Part shown: piece by piece, positions 47,454-59,503 of the stretch
Numbering within the stretch: position 1 is the first letter of the stretch
Layout of the letters: the number at the start of each line of letters is the position of its first letter
Source: Theocolax elegans
Taxonomy: Eukaryota > Arthropoda > Insecta > Hymenoptera > Cerocephalidae
Length of the DNA stretch: 64,000 nt
NCBI GenBank assembly: GCA_026168455.1
Contig: CM047428.1
Span: 20,736,759 to 20,800,758 of the forward strand
Reading direction: 5' to 3'
Made by a program: the position numbers and the translations under genes
The notes under the pieces: generated by a model
Databases searched by the model: none
What the model was told of the DNA's origin: nothing
Seen by the model: the letters and a program-made list of their open reading frames with translations, nothing else

Positions 47454-50400
47454 GTAAGTATAATTATAGAACATTTATTTATTAATGTCCATATGGGAGG
47501 ATGCAATTATGAATAAATAAATTAAAAAAATTACTTTTTTTATATCATTTTTTTTATATCTGGTATATTATAATACCATATGTGATCAAAAATTGGGTAT
47601 GGTACACGTAATTGCACTTTCGAAAAAGAAAATTAAATTTTAAAAATTATTTTTTCAAGTACGTATTTATTATTATTTTCGAGACTCGTTAAATTGAAAT
47701 GAAATTAAATATTGTGAAACGTATAAAAAAAGATTCTTGAAGTCGATTGAAATTTCTACATACCCTAGTAAAAATCTAATGTATATAAATTTATGGATGT
47801 AACGTTTTTTAAGGCAAAAATAGGCAACAGTCATAAGATACAGAAAAAATGGCTATATTATGATAAAATTCGAGTTTTACTTAACACATTCAAATGTTAC
47901 CTTTCTACTAGAGTAATAAATAGAAATTCGATTTCGTATGGAAATGTGCTTTATACTTTTTAATATATCTTAATCGAATATTAATCATTGCTCATTTTCA
48001 GGATATAATACAAATTTTAGACTTTTTGAAAATGTAAAGTTGTCTATTCTATCGTTAATTTTTACACTTTAGGATTTAGATTATATATATTCGAAATATT
48101 CAATTGAATTTTACATACTTTACGTATATAAAGTTGAATAAATATGTATTTAATTGGATTCGAATTTGCCCATTTATAAATAAATTAATAAATCATAATA
48201 AATCATTATTTGTTTCTCTTCAATATTATTACCTCGAATGCATCGATTTGAATTGAATCCAATTTTTATAAATTAAAATGCATATTAACGGGGTGCCATA
48301 GTCAATATTTATCCTCCCTACCTTACCGGCAATCGCGATTATTAGTAATAAATTTGTAAATAAAACAGTATGTGAAAAAATAAGAGAAGAGGCGCCTTCG
48401 TTTATTAATAATCTAACTGTGTGCCGAAATTCAGATTAAAATTATATTGCGTTTTTGAGAAAAGTCTTACCAAAAATGTGAACCTAACCTCAACGAGGTG
48501 AAAAGATCTGATATTTTTGGTAAGACTTTTCTCGAAAACGCAATAATATTTTAATCTAAAATTTAGCACACAGTTAGATTGTCAATAAACGAAGGCGCCC
48601 TTTCTCTTATTTTTTCACATACTGTTCTACTTTTTTATTAATTAATCATCAAAAATTGAGTATGGAACCCCCTTAATTTGATTAGATTCAATTTTTTTTA
48701 ATTATTAAATCGATTATTATCGTTTAAATGTTATTTTTAGGTAATTCTGAATAAATTTGATTTTAATTCGCTAATATTACTGTTCAGTCATTTATTTGAA
48801 TCCAATAAAGTACGTACTAAATTAATAGTAATTATCTAGATAGATATAGCTGTTTGATCTTTCAATTGAATAGAATTCTTAATTAATTCTGGCAAATCTT
48901 AATTTAATTCAATGCAATAATATATTACCTCTAATATATCAGTTTTAATTGAATAAAATATATATGGGGTATTCCACGTGAAGTGGTCCGATCAAAATTT
49001 TAAATTGCCCCAAATTTTGGGTACACATTGCAAATGTTTTTCAGAATACAGAAAAAAATTTTTAGGTACTGGAATTTATTAGTTCAAAAGTTATTCTAAC
49101 CTCAAAAAGTGAACTTTTTCCAGTTTTTTTCAACACCAGCTGGGTTCATCGCTATTTAACTCAAAATCTATCAACTTTTACTATAGAACATTATATGTAA
49201 CATTCGTTGCTAATTATGTCTAGAATTTATCCTTCTGGGTTAGAATTTCCAATCTCAAGGTTAATGACAAATAAACTACATGTCAACATTCAACTTAAAA
49301 AAAAACTAACTTCGCCATAATTGATTTTTTTATCCAAAAGTCCAAAAGAAAGCTTGGAGCAATACCTTTCAAATGATCTGTAGCATTTTTATGGCCTTCA
49401 ATTCTGCAAAAAGTTATGATAATTTAAAGAAAGACAAAAAATTCACAAAAATTAACATGGTATTTCCCATTTAAATTTTTAAAAAAATTTCGTCTTTCTT
49501 TAAATTATCATAACTTTTTACAGAATTGAAGGCCATAAAAATGCTACAGATCATTTGAAAGGTATTGCTCCATGCTTTCTTTTGGACTTTTGGATAAAAA
49601 AATCAATTGTGGCGAAGTTAGTTTTTTTTAAGTTGAATGTTGACATGTAGTTTATCTAACATTTACCTTGAAATTAGAAATTCTAACCCAGAAGGATAAA
49701 TTCTAGACATAATTAGCAACGAATGTTACATATAATGTTCTATAGTAAAAGTTGATAGATTTTGAGTTAAATAGCGATGAACCCAGCTGGTGTTGAAAAA
49801 AACTGGAAAAAGTTCACTTTTTGAGGTTAGAATAACTTTTGAACTAATAAATTCCAGTACCTAAAAATTTTTTTCTGTATTCTGAAAAACATTTGCAATG
49901 TGTACCCAAAATTTGGAGCATTTTAAAATTTTGATCGGACCACTTCACGTGGAATACCCCATATCTTTATCTGTTTCGATTCAATATTATTACTTAGGTA
50001 CACATCAATTGAATTTAATTATTTTTTTTTAAATTACTTCAAATAAAGATTTATTTAATTTGTTGTTTTTATACATTCCTACTTGAACTGCTACTCTTTC
50101 AATTAAAATATAATTTTTTAATTACTTCCCATTAATTTTTATTTGATCCAATTCAGTATTACTACCTTAAATATATGTTAGTACTGAATTAAAACAAATA
50201 TTATTTAGTTGATTCAATTCAATAATACTTAAGTTCAATGAATCATGGTATTTAATGCATTTCAATATTATTACCATTAATGTATCTCTTTAAAATCAAT
50301 AAAAATTGTATTGAATTAAAATAAATATTTATTTTATTAAATTCTCTATCACCTCTTAGACATCTTTTTCAGTTCATTAATAATGTTAATCAAGTAACGA

Positions 50401-53400
50401 AAATATTCATATTGATTCGAATCAATAAATTATTATTCTCGTTTCTTTATTTTTTCTTTTTCGAAAAATACACTAAAGTAATATTTTCCATACAGAATAC
50501 CAGCGTGGGGTGCTAGGCAAGCAGCCAAACTGATAGGCATCAATTATCAAATGCGATGGAAGGAGAACATAGTGAAAGACACCGGTGCAGTCGTACTTAT
50601 CAATCATCAAAGTAATCTCGACCTTTGTGGTCAGTATCATAGACATATTACATATATACAAACCTTTTATTCGCATAACAACCGAGAGATGTCGCAATCC
50701 CGTTTCACACTCCACAATTGAATAATTGAATTACACAAACGGATTTTACATTGCAAATTTAACGTCTCCCACATTATTGCCTGAACGAGTTTTATTATTT
50801 TTCCAGAAGTTTCTTTTATTTTTAAAAATTTTATCGCCAAACGATATATGCGTAATATCTAATCTGATCGATAGATAAATATTGTGTTCGTTTACGTGCG
50901 TATGTGTGTGTGTGTGTGAGACGAAAGTAACGACATTTTGATTATTTAATCGAGATATAATTGATTATCCGATTCTGTTGATTTGCAGTATTGGCCGAAC
51001 TTTGGCCGGTACTCGAAAGGTGCACCGTCATATCGAAAAAGCAAGTATTGTACTTTGGTACTTTCGGATTGGCCAGCTGGTTGTGGGGCACGATATTTAT
51101 CGACAGAGTTAAGAAGGAGGAGTCGAAAAATGCGGTCAACTCTACCGCCGAGATTATCAAAACGAGAAAGGTGATGATATTTTTTGATTTAATTATTTCA
51201 CTTTTAATTTTGTATAGTTAATATATTGGGCGGTAATTATTAGTAAAAAAAGACATACAATTTCAACCCAAACATCGAAATCAAATTATGGATTAAAAAA
51301 TCTGGAAAAATTTGGGTATATTATTTAAAACATGCCCAAGGGCTTGACGTACAAGATTTAAACAAAAAATTTATTCATTTGTTTATAAAAAAATAAATAT
51401 GACCATATTTTGATTAGATATTTCATAGTTTTTAAAGAGGACTTTTTGTAAATTTTTATAAAATTTTATTATTTTACTTATACTTTTCTTGTAGATATTA
51501 TTCTATTATATATATATATATAATTTTTGAGGTAAAAATAGCTTGATTCGTATTTCGTTAAAAAAATTTTTTTTCTAATTTTGTGTTTTAAATCTGAAAA
51601 ACTTAAGAACGACAATTACACGTTCACAGAAAAATTAAATCGAAAGTTTGCGATTACTTGTAGTAATTAATAATTGATTATATATGTATATTTCATTTTA
51701 AAAACAGGCAAAAGTTTTGATCTACCCAGAAGGTAAAAGGCATACGGGTTCTAGTTTATTGCCATTTAAGAAAGGTGGTTTCCACTTGGCAATTGACTCT
51801 CAAACGCCTATTCAGCCAGTAGTCGTTTCGAGGTATTACTTCATTAATTCCAAACTCAAGAAGTTTGATTCGGGTAAGTTGATTTTACACTATTTTTTTT
51901 CTTCAAAATTTTCGTTGTACCGGTGCGGAAAAAGATAAAAAAAATTTCATATTTCGAAAAAAAAGAGTACAGGAATCTACAGTTACCGATGCGAAGTGAA
52001 TATTTGAAATTTTTAATTATAAGACGGAGAAAAATCTTAAAGATAGTTTAGAACATATTGAGTAAGTTGATCAAGTAATTTCCTGAGAGAAATGAAATTA
52101 TTAATAAGTAATAGTCAGTCGGTAATATATCGATTTGAAAATCTAAAAAATTAAGATATTAACAAACGAAAAAATGAAGTGTACTAGATTAATTTCTATT
52201 ATATTAGCACAAACTTTTTTATAAAAAGAAAACGATTACAGAGATCAAAATTATGTTTTAAAGTATTGAATAAAAATATGATAAGTATCCCAAATAACAT
52301 AATGGAAGAAGTTAATGAAACGAATAATTAAGAAAAAAAAATTTTTTTAATAAAAATTTAATAATTACTGTCAGTCGGTGATTTGTCGATGAACATTACG
52401 TTTATAATATTTTATTAAAAATAAGTAGATTATAAAATATAAAACAAGTGTATATTAAAGAAAAATAAATCATTTGTTTTATTAAAATTTAATAAGTATT
52501 GATCGGTAACTTTTCGAAACATTAAAAATGTAAAAAATTCAAACACACTATCGACTCAAAAATTATTTCTATTTTATTGAATTATAATGTTACAAAAAAT
52601 CTTTAGAATACTTTATAATATGTACAATATATTTGCAGAAAATATAATTTTAATAAAAATTACTGTCGGTCGGTAACTTACCGATATAAAAATCTAGAAA
52701 AAAATTAACTGTAAAGAAGATTTTTTTTAAACTCTTATACTTTTCATATTTAAAAAAGATGGTGAGTACAGTAAAAGTACTTGCAAAGTTCTACATGGAA
52801 ATAAATGTGTATCTAGATAGTCGTACAAGATATCATTATAAGTATAACCTCCTCAAGGTTGAATAAAAAGAAGATTGAACAAACAAATCTAATTAAATAC
52901 TGAGAACGGTTATTTACAAATTTAATGTTCTTATTCAATCGATGATACATGTCCGTGATAGTACAATTTGAATACCACTTAATTTTTTGTCTCCCGTGAA
53001 TAATTCGATTTTGAATCAACATATCTTGGTTTTTCAGTCGGTATATTAATCGTGTTTAATGAAAAAAAAAACAACATTTTCGAGTACAAAAAGTTTATGC
53101 ATTCGGGGGATATAAATATGTTGGATATTAATTGCAGGTATTTGTCATTAGCGACTGAAAGATAATATTTTATACATTTATTTAAAAATCAGAAAAAATC
53201 TTCGAAAAAATCTGAGTAACATGCGTTAAAAAGATATTTTTATCGGTAATCAATCTAATAATTATGATCCAAAAATAGAATTAAAACATTCGAAAAAAAA
53301 ATTAATAATTGTAATTATGAATTGATGGAAGAATCTGTTATGAATTACTTTATAAAAAAAATTGTTTTTTCTTAAAACATAAAATTAAATAAACAACATT

Positions 53401-54083
53401 TTGTCAACAAAGAGATAATTTAAATATTTGAAAAATTGGATACGTATGAAAAACCGAAAATAAAAGTGCCTATGTAATAGTCGTATTACAGGGATCTACC
53501 TTTATCTACCTTTGGAAACCCGAAAATTGTAAATGAAATATAAAACTAAAAATCTGAAAAAATTCGTACGTGATCTCTAAATGATGTAGAAGAAGTTTAC
53601 AGAGCCAGTTTATCGAAATAATTAATTCTAAATTAATAATCACTTGTGACTCGTCGGTAAGCACATTGGGTTTACAAAAATCTCAATAACGTAGGAATAA
53701 AAATTATTCAAAAAAATTGTATAACAGCAAAGTGTCACTCCAGGTATAAACTTCTTTCTTTCCTGAAAAGGAAGCCTATAACGTTAACAAAAAATCAATA
53801 CCGATACCAATGTAAATGCATGATATCGAAAATTATTAAAAAAAATTATTTAATATAATAAAACAAAATATCATAGATATTAAGAAAAATTGATATTGAT
53901 ACAACGGTAAAAATTTCAGGTACGAGTTACATCTCGATATTACCACCGATATCGACCAAGGGAATGACGAAAGCGGACCTGCCCGAATTAATCGAACGAA
54001 CGTATCAAGCGATGAACAAGGTCTACCAAGAATCGACGCAGGAGGCACTTACGAATCATATGGAGAGCCTCAAAGTCGACTAA
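47269..54083 (+). CDS. AGPAT: 1-acyl-sn-glycerol-3-phosphate acyltransferase, five coding exons
   Basis: The family transfers an acyl chain from acyl-CoA to lysophosphatidic acid, giving phosphatidic acid at the endoplasmic reticulum (glycerolipid synthesis). The five exons join in frame to 831 nt, 276 residues, the usual AGPAT length. Two hydrophobic segments lie near residues 8-24 and 34-53. Acyltransferase blocks in order: NHQSNLD at 98-104 (the HX4D catalytic pair is His99/Asp104), GTIFIDR at 140-146, YPEGKR at 173-178 with LPFKKGGFHLAI at 185-196, and TPIQPVVVS at 200-208. Family members normally read EGTR where this has EGKR. The Met at 47269 follows an acceptor by one base, so the 5' end is in upstream exons. 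Introns hold several hairpin elements. Orthology to a particular AGPAT paralogue is not settled. Confidence 0.93.
47454..48288 (+). other. AGPAT intron 1, unique part
   Basis: AT-rich intron sequence before the first hairpin element. No exon-like sequence noticed. Confidence 0.6.
48289..48672. mobile_element. foldback MITE, CGGGGTGCCATA family, TTAA-flanked, copy 2 (reference)
   Basis: Exact TTAA at 48285-48288 and 48673-48676. Ends CGGGGTGCCATA and TATGGAACCCCC. Long inner arms pair, with GTATGTGAAAAAATAAGAG and AAGGCGCC motifs on both. It is almost the same sequence as 22182-22568, so the family was recently active. It lies in AGPAT intron 1 on the sense strand. Confidence 0.85.
48966..49960. 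mobile_element. 1-kb near-perfect inverted repeat (long foldback) in AGPAT intron 1
   Basis: The left arm starts GGGGTATTCCACGTG and the right arm ends CACGTGGAATACCCC at 49960. The arms, about 475 bases each, match almost base for base around a short spacer at about 49443-49482. ATAT lies on both sides. No coding frame. A transcript through it would form an extended RNA duplex. The element is related to the single arm at 9845-10372. Confidence 0.9.
50496..50629 (+). CDS. AGPAT: AGPAT coding exon 2
   Basis: Acceptor TTTTCCATACAG ends at 50495 and donor GTCAGT starts at 50630. It encodes residues 62-106 and carries the catalytic NHQSNLD block. Confidence 0.92.
50989..51170 (+). CDS. AGPAT: AGPAT coding exon 3
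   Basis: Acceptor GATTTGCAG ends at 50988 and donor GTGATG starts at 51171. It encodes residues 107-167 with the GTIFIDR block. Confidence 0.92.
51222..51415 (-). mobile_element. GGGATGTCGGA MITE fragment in AGPAT intron 3
   Basis: Reverse-oriented left half of the 5985 element (CGGTAATTATTAGTAAAAAAAG, ACCCAAACATCGAAATC, AAGGGCTTGACG). Ends are degraded. Confidence 0.65.
51708..51873 (+). CDS. AGPAT: AGPAT coding exon 4
   Basis: Acceptor AAAAACAG ends at 51707 and donor GTAAGT starts at 51874. It encodes residues 168-222 with YPEGKR, the LPFKKGGFHLAI block and TPIQPVVVS. Confidence 0.92.
51950..53720. repeat. AGPAT intron 4: scattered TCGGTAA-containing degenerate repeats
   Basis: CAGTCGGTAATATATCG (52110), CAGTCGGTGATTTGTCG (52373), ATCGGTAACTTTTCG (52502), GTCGGTCGGTAACTTACCG (52668), CAGTCGGTATATTAATCG (53036) and CGTCGGTAAGC (53655) recur together with CTGAAAAAAT and TAAAAATCT words. 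These words also occur in the GGGATGTCGGA MITE, so this looks like stacked decayed copies. Confidence 0.5.
53920..54083 (+). CDS. AGPAT: AGPAT coding exon 5 and stop
   Basis: Acceptor AATTTCAG ends at 53919. It encodes residues 223-276 (TSYISILPPIST, MTKADLPELIERTYQAMN) and the TAA at 54081-54083. Confidence 0.93.
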
Positions 54084-56560
54084 TCACCTACCCACCCACC
54101 TACTCACACTCACCCACTCTTCCAAACGCGCGTGTGCACGAAACTATGCGCAGATTCGTCGGTGCTATGTCATGTTATGTAGACATTATTATTCAACTAG
54201 CCTCTTTTTTCTTACTTTCGTTCATATATTTTTTCATATGAGATTCATTTTCGAACTCAATTTGAGTTAATTTTGCATTCATTTTGAAATTAATTTGAAC
54301 TCATTTTTTGAGTTCACAACGAATTTAATTTGAGTTCTTTATGAGTTAATTATGAATTTATTAATATAATTTAATTTGTTTGTTATTAACTTTTGAGCTA
54401 TTCATGAGTTTATTCGGACTACATCATTCATTTCGAGTTAATCTTAAATTAAATTTTTGAATTCAATATCATATAGTTTTGAACTCTTTTTGAGAGCACT
54501 ATAAATCAAATATAAATTAATTTTTTAATTTATTTTACATTCATTATTACTAATATTAAATATATTTTGACACAATACAATTTATTTTTGAAATAGTGTG
54601 TATTTAATTTGATATTGTTATGAACGTATTTTGAATGTATCTTGAATTTAATTTAACGTCATTTTATATTATATATTGATCTAAAGTTGAATTTATATTT
54701 TAGTTCATATAATTCTTATTATATTTTTATATATTTTATTTTGGTTTAGTTTGAAATTACTTTCATTGTTTTTTAATTTATTTTTGTTAATTCTCGATTA
54801 ATTTATTAACTTAAATTGGTATTCTATTTTGGTTTATCTCAAATTCATATAGTGTACAGTTTGTTCTAATTTCAAGCTGAACTCATTTTCATTTTTTGTA
54901 TTCAATTTAATTTGAGTTTATTATGAGTTACTCATAATTAATTTTGAATCATTTTCGAATTCATTTTTAATTCACATTGAGCTCATTTAAATTTCACGTT
55001 AAATTCAGTTCTTTTCTACTTCCTGAATTAATGTTGGATTGAGAAAGTGACTTTTTCCCTGTTATCTGACTGAGACACATTTATTTGTTTTTTTTGTAAA
55101 TAGTATATTCAATGTTGTATTTATTGTAATAACAGTAATCCCCGATTTTTCTTTAAACGATAAAGAAAAACGGTATCCACCATGCTTGTGTTTACCTTGT
55201 ACGTTTATTTAAATAAAGAAAAAAGAGCACTTTGTCAAACCAATTGAAAAGACCAATCAAAAAAAAACTTTACTATAGCGAAAATCCGAGATATGTGAAC
55301 AAAACGCACTAGCTTATAGATTTAAAAAAAAAGTAATTGTAATTAAATGTGATACTAGGGACAGGTATGAACATTAATATTTTATCTTCTTCATCACTAA
55401 TCGTTAAAAAAAGTAAAAAGAAAAATATGTGTACTCAAACGAGGTTAATACTGTTATATCGTAAGTTATGTACAATAGATGAATTTTAAGAGACTGTTCC
55501 TATATATACAGAAATTTTGTAAAACAAAAGAAAATGTATCGATCTTCGTAAATGCGATCGAACGTCACTTTTGTGTATATGTATATGTGGATGTTTAAAA
55601 AGGAATACGTCACTATTTCTTAATGTTTTTTTTTTCATACAAGCGTATGTTATATCAAAATTGTTTATTTTCTTACGCAGGGTGAAAATCTTCCAAGTGT
55701 CCTTTACTTATCAAAGTTTGCGAAAGAAAAAAAATTGATTTTTTTTGTATAAAATAAAAGTACCGTTTTACATACATGTGCGTGTGTTTACAAAATTGCA
55801 CATATATGTATTTTATATGTGTGTATTCTTTTTATATATACGTCTCAAATTCGTTTGTAATGTAAATAAGCGTTTTGAAAGACAAAACGATCTAGATTTA
55901 TAATAAATTATTTTACTATGAAATTACCGACTTTTCATTACACCTGCGGTCGCATCGATATATTTCATCATTATCTAATATGCATGTGTCATTTGACACT
56001 CCAAAGAGTTTAAAAAGCAATAAAACTGTTTTTAAATAAGTTTTTTGATCTTTTAATGTGTATGAAATGGTGAAGTAAATTAAAATATTATGAATTTATT
56101 AATATAATAATAAAAGTTATCGATTTTTCAATTTTTAATCGATCTACGTGTTAATGCAATTGAAACTATTCTTCAAAAACATTCTTTTTCGATCATTTAA
56201 TTTGAATAACGTGGTGAAGTACTTTTTAAAATTTATTTATTTACTTTTAAATTAATGAACATTAAATTTTTAATCGATCAATGTGTCAATTTGACATTTT
56301 ATAGAATTAAAAATGTATTACGGCTTCTTAATCTGATTAATAATGAAACGAGCTATCAATTTGTTTTTTAAATTATTACTTCATTTTGTAATTGTCGATT
56401 TTTCAATTTTTTTCGATCTACAATGTTTTTTACATGGCGCGTAATAATTAAAAATTTCACTGATTTTGAGAATTTAAAAATTCCCGAATTAAAAATCTTT
56501 GAAATCGAATTAAAATAAATTTGTTTAATTTAATTCAGTCGATCTTGTAATTTAATTAAT
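54084..56560 (+). other. AGPAT 3' untranslated region and flank; degenerate GAGTT/AATTC repeats
   Basis: Between about 54230 and 55020 variants of TTTTGAGTTAATTTTGAATTCATT recur, a loose AT-rich array. Possible polyadenylation signals AATAAA lie at about 55212 and 55751, and ATAAATTATT follows at 55903. No gene is seen. Confidence 0.5.
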
Positions 56561-56860
56561 CGAATTAATTTCGCTATATGCCCGGACGTTATTCATCCGC
56601 TCCGTTTTAATAATCCACTATTTCCGTCGACCCGATTATCAAGGCCACGTTAGCTCAATTTTTTTTCTCTTTGCAATTTCTCGGGGAATTCGGAATTTTT
56701 TTCACGTCATTTTCGTTCGTTTGGACACCAGCCGTTGCGACGCCGTACACAACGAGTTTCGGAAATCGAATGAGCCCGTTGTTCCGTAACAAAGTTTGCG
56801 TTGAACTATTCGCAATTTCCGGCTGTTACCGATAATAGAAAATTATTAACCAATTTACAA
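56561..56860. promoter_or_regulatory. locally GC-richer stretch, possible promoter or 5' exon
   Basis: Sequence such as GCCCGGACGTTATTCATCCG, GTCGACCCGATTATC and CCAGCCGTTGCGACGCCG stands out from the AT-rich surroundings, but there is no reading frame and no clear splice donor. Weak call. Confidence 0.2.
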
Positions 56861-57720
56861 GATATAAAGCAAGAAAAAAATTATAATTATACCTTATCGT
56901 TTAATTTTGAATTTTTCTTTACGTCCGTTATGCCGGTGTGTCCTAACCTCTTAAATGCAATTGACTTTGATTTATTATTCTTCATCTTGGTTCGGTTACG
57001 TTGACATCCGTTACAATTTAATTTATTTTTAGTCCGTCGTTTTACAATTGAACGACCGTGACATTCGAAAAGATTGATCCGCCTGTACTTAAATGCGTTT
57101 ACTCGAAAATTTTTTGATTTATATGGTTGTTTTTTTTTTAATCCGTCGATATAGGTGGCGCGGAAAGTCAGCGACAAAATTTTTTAATTTATATGTCAGA
57201 GTTATATAGATAAAACGATATAAATATTTTATATATATATATCAGTGGCACTGCACAAGGATTATACACATGGCTTTTACAATATATACTTTATTTCAAT
57301 CTTATTGAACTTTATATAGAAAATTACATGAAACCTGCAAAAGGAATTATTATATATGTGAAAGAAAGCGGCAGGTGGAAAAATTCATTTTCAAATAATT
57401 TTTCCTCGCGTAACTTTATATGTAATTTTCTTGAATTTTTCCACACATATATATACTTGATAAAGACCGAATCACACACACATATTCCATGACATATGAA
57501 CTTTTTTGATAGGGGAATCACATAGATACATTTATTTATTTAAGAATATTGATATATTGTTACAGAGTTTAAAATTGAATAAAAATTATCCGTATATATA
57601 GTATTATGTGTATATATATCTCTATATAATAGAATGTATGTTTATGTATTTTTACATATGTTTATATATATTTTTATAACTGTATATTGAATTTTCTGGT
57701 AAATAAATTAATAAATAAAC
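56861..57720. other. AT-rich non-coding DNA
   Basis: A 96-codon minus-strand frame at 56887-57177 is basic and low-complexity, with no family features. Nothing else recognised. Confidence 0.4.
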
Positions 57721-57721
57721 A

Positions 57722-58110
57722 GTAGGGGAGATCGGTACAGGTTGGTCGACATGGTAAGTTGACCGATCGTGAATAACTCATAAATTGAATACATAGATCG
57801 CGTCACGGCTGATAACAGTAATGTAGAATAGCCCAAGGAATACTTGTTTAAGTTTAAAAATAATTACTATACCTGTATTGTATAACGATTTTGAATTTTG
57901 AAAAAATCGAAAAACTGAATTTAAATTTTTGATTTTGAGAAATATATCAAAATAGCTTTATAGAAAATATGTTTTTACATATTTTACATAATTTACATTT
58001 TTTTTATTTTGTATAAAATTATTAATTGGACATTAAAATTGACATGCTCACTTGGGGCATGTTGGCCGATTTTTCTCGGGTTAAGTTGTCCGAACAATAA
58101 TTAAACAAAT
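57722..58110. repeat. repeat with GTTGGTCGAC / GTTGGCCGA words
   Basis: GGGGAGATCGGTACAGG, TTGGTCGACATGGTAAGTTG and, 330 bases on, CTTGGGGCATGTTGGCCGA then GGTTAAGTTGTCCGAAC are variants of one motif. The left boundary (TAGGGGAGATCGG) looks like a transposon terminus; the right one is not found. Confidence 0.4.
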
Positions 58111-58599
58111 AGCGACAGTTCCAAATTAATTAATTTGTTTTACAGTTTACAATGGTCCAAAATAACAAGAGAAACATCGTATATAAGAGTTGAATTAAAA
58201 ATTATGATTTTTATATACTAGGTAATGGGAGTCATACTGATCGCGGAGATACAATCATTTTAAATACAGGAAAATATAAAATTAACTGCAGGGCCAACAT
58301 ATGTAAAAGCTATACGCTCTTACATTCCAGGCACGATCGTTAAGTGCTTTAAAAAATAAGCGACTATAATATTTAGAAGTTACTATAAAAATAAATTTTA
58401 GCCAAATGAGTAAAAAATTGACTTGTTTACATACATATTACATGCATACAAGCATACATATATTTTCAAAAATAATTAAAATGTAAACAAAAGTTTTCTT
58501 TTGTGATAAACATTTCTTACCTTTAAAATTTGTACGTATAATCGATATTTATTTAGATCAGGTATAAAGCCATCTTTTTTGTACATTTTACGGTTTTAA

Positions 58600-59503
58600 C
58601 CCTTTGAAGCATACATTTTTCTTTGCACGAGAAATAGCTAAAACTTGTTACTCGGAGGTTTTTGGGGTCGGGGTCGCTGATCACGAATCTGACCTCAGAT
58701 TTTCAAAATTCAAGATGGCGAATCCAAGATGGCCGCCAAAAATTAATAACTTTATTTGATCGAGGTGAAACTCGATACTTCGGGGTTTTCGGGGTCGCTG
58801 ATCACGAATCTGGCCACAGATTTTTAAAATTTAAAATGACGGATCCATGATGGCCGACCGAAATGTAAAAATTTACTTGATTGAGATGAAAATGGGTACT
58901 CGGGGGTTTTTGAGATCGTAAATTGCGAATCTAATCTTAGATTTTCAAAATTCAATATGGCGGATTCAATATGGCAGCTAAAATATAAAGTTACTTGCAC
59001 GAGATGAAAATGGGTACGTGGAGTTTTCGAGGTCGCAGGAGACGAACTATAAAATTTTAGCCTTCGTGACCGCTTGTTGAATCTGTTGTATTTTATCTTG
59101 ATAATGTAATATTATTCAGTATTCAGTTTGATTTCAATCAAATACCTTTTTTTCATTTCGGTCGACCATAATGGATCTGCCATTTCGAATTTTGAAAATT
59201 TGCGGCCAGATTTGTGATCAGCGATACCGAAAACCCCCGAGTACCCAGTTTCGTCTTATTTCAATAATGGTTTCTTTTCAGCATATATTTTTTGTAAAAA
59301 AACATGTAATTTTTACACATTGTTCGTCATTACAAACAATTTAACACAATAATTCATCATAAATATTAATTTTTTTCATTTAGCAACATGTTATCGAAAT
59401 AAGGAAGAAAAAATTTGCACTAAAATTCAATTTAAATCAACTGAAAAATAAAAAAAATGAATTACAAAAAGGTGTTACAGGAAGGACACCGTGCTTCAAA
59501 GGG
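58600..59503. mobile_element. 904-bp TTAA element with CCCTTTGAAGCA TIRs and an internal tandem array
   Basis: TTAA|CCCTTTGAAGCA (58596-58611) and TGCTTCAAAGGG|TTAA (to 59507) are exact inverted ends with an exact target duplication. CCC termini and TTAA are classic piggyBac features. No transposase is encoded. Inside are 3-4 direct units of about 120 bp (58650-59040) and one inverted unit (59158-59275). Confidence 0.88.
58650..59040 (+). repeat. about 120-bp minisatellite inside the TTAA element
   Basis: Units start at 58650, 58777, 58898 and 59016 with variants of ACTCGGGGGTTTTCGGGGTCG. They continue with CTGATCACGAATCTG, TTTTCAAAATTCAAGATGGC and GATGAAAATGGGT. Spacing is 127, 121 and 118 bases; the fourth unit is partial. 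A reverse unit at 59158-59275 would pair with the direct ones. Confidence 0.85.

Noticed and set aside
50473..50715. 80-codon minus-strand frame over AGPAT exon 2
   Set aside because: Shadow of the acyltransferase exon, whose sense frame carries the catalytic motif.
58650..59040. CRISPR-like regular array
   Set aside because: The units are about 120 bp of diverging direct repeats without short constant repeats and unique spacers, in a eukaryotic transposon.
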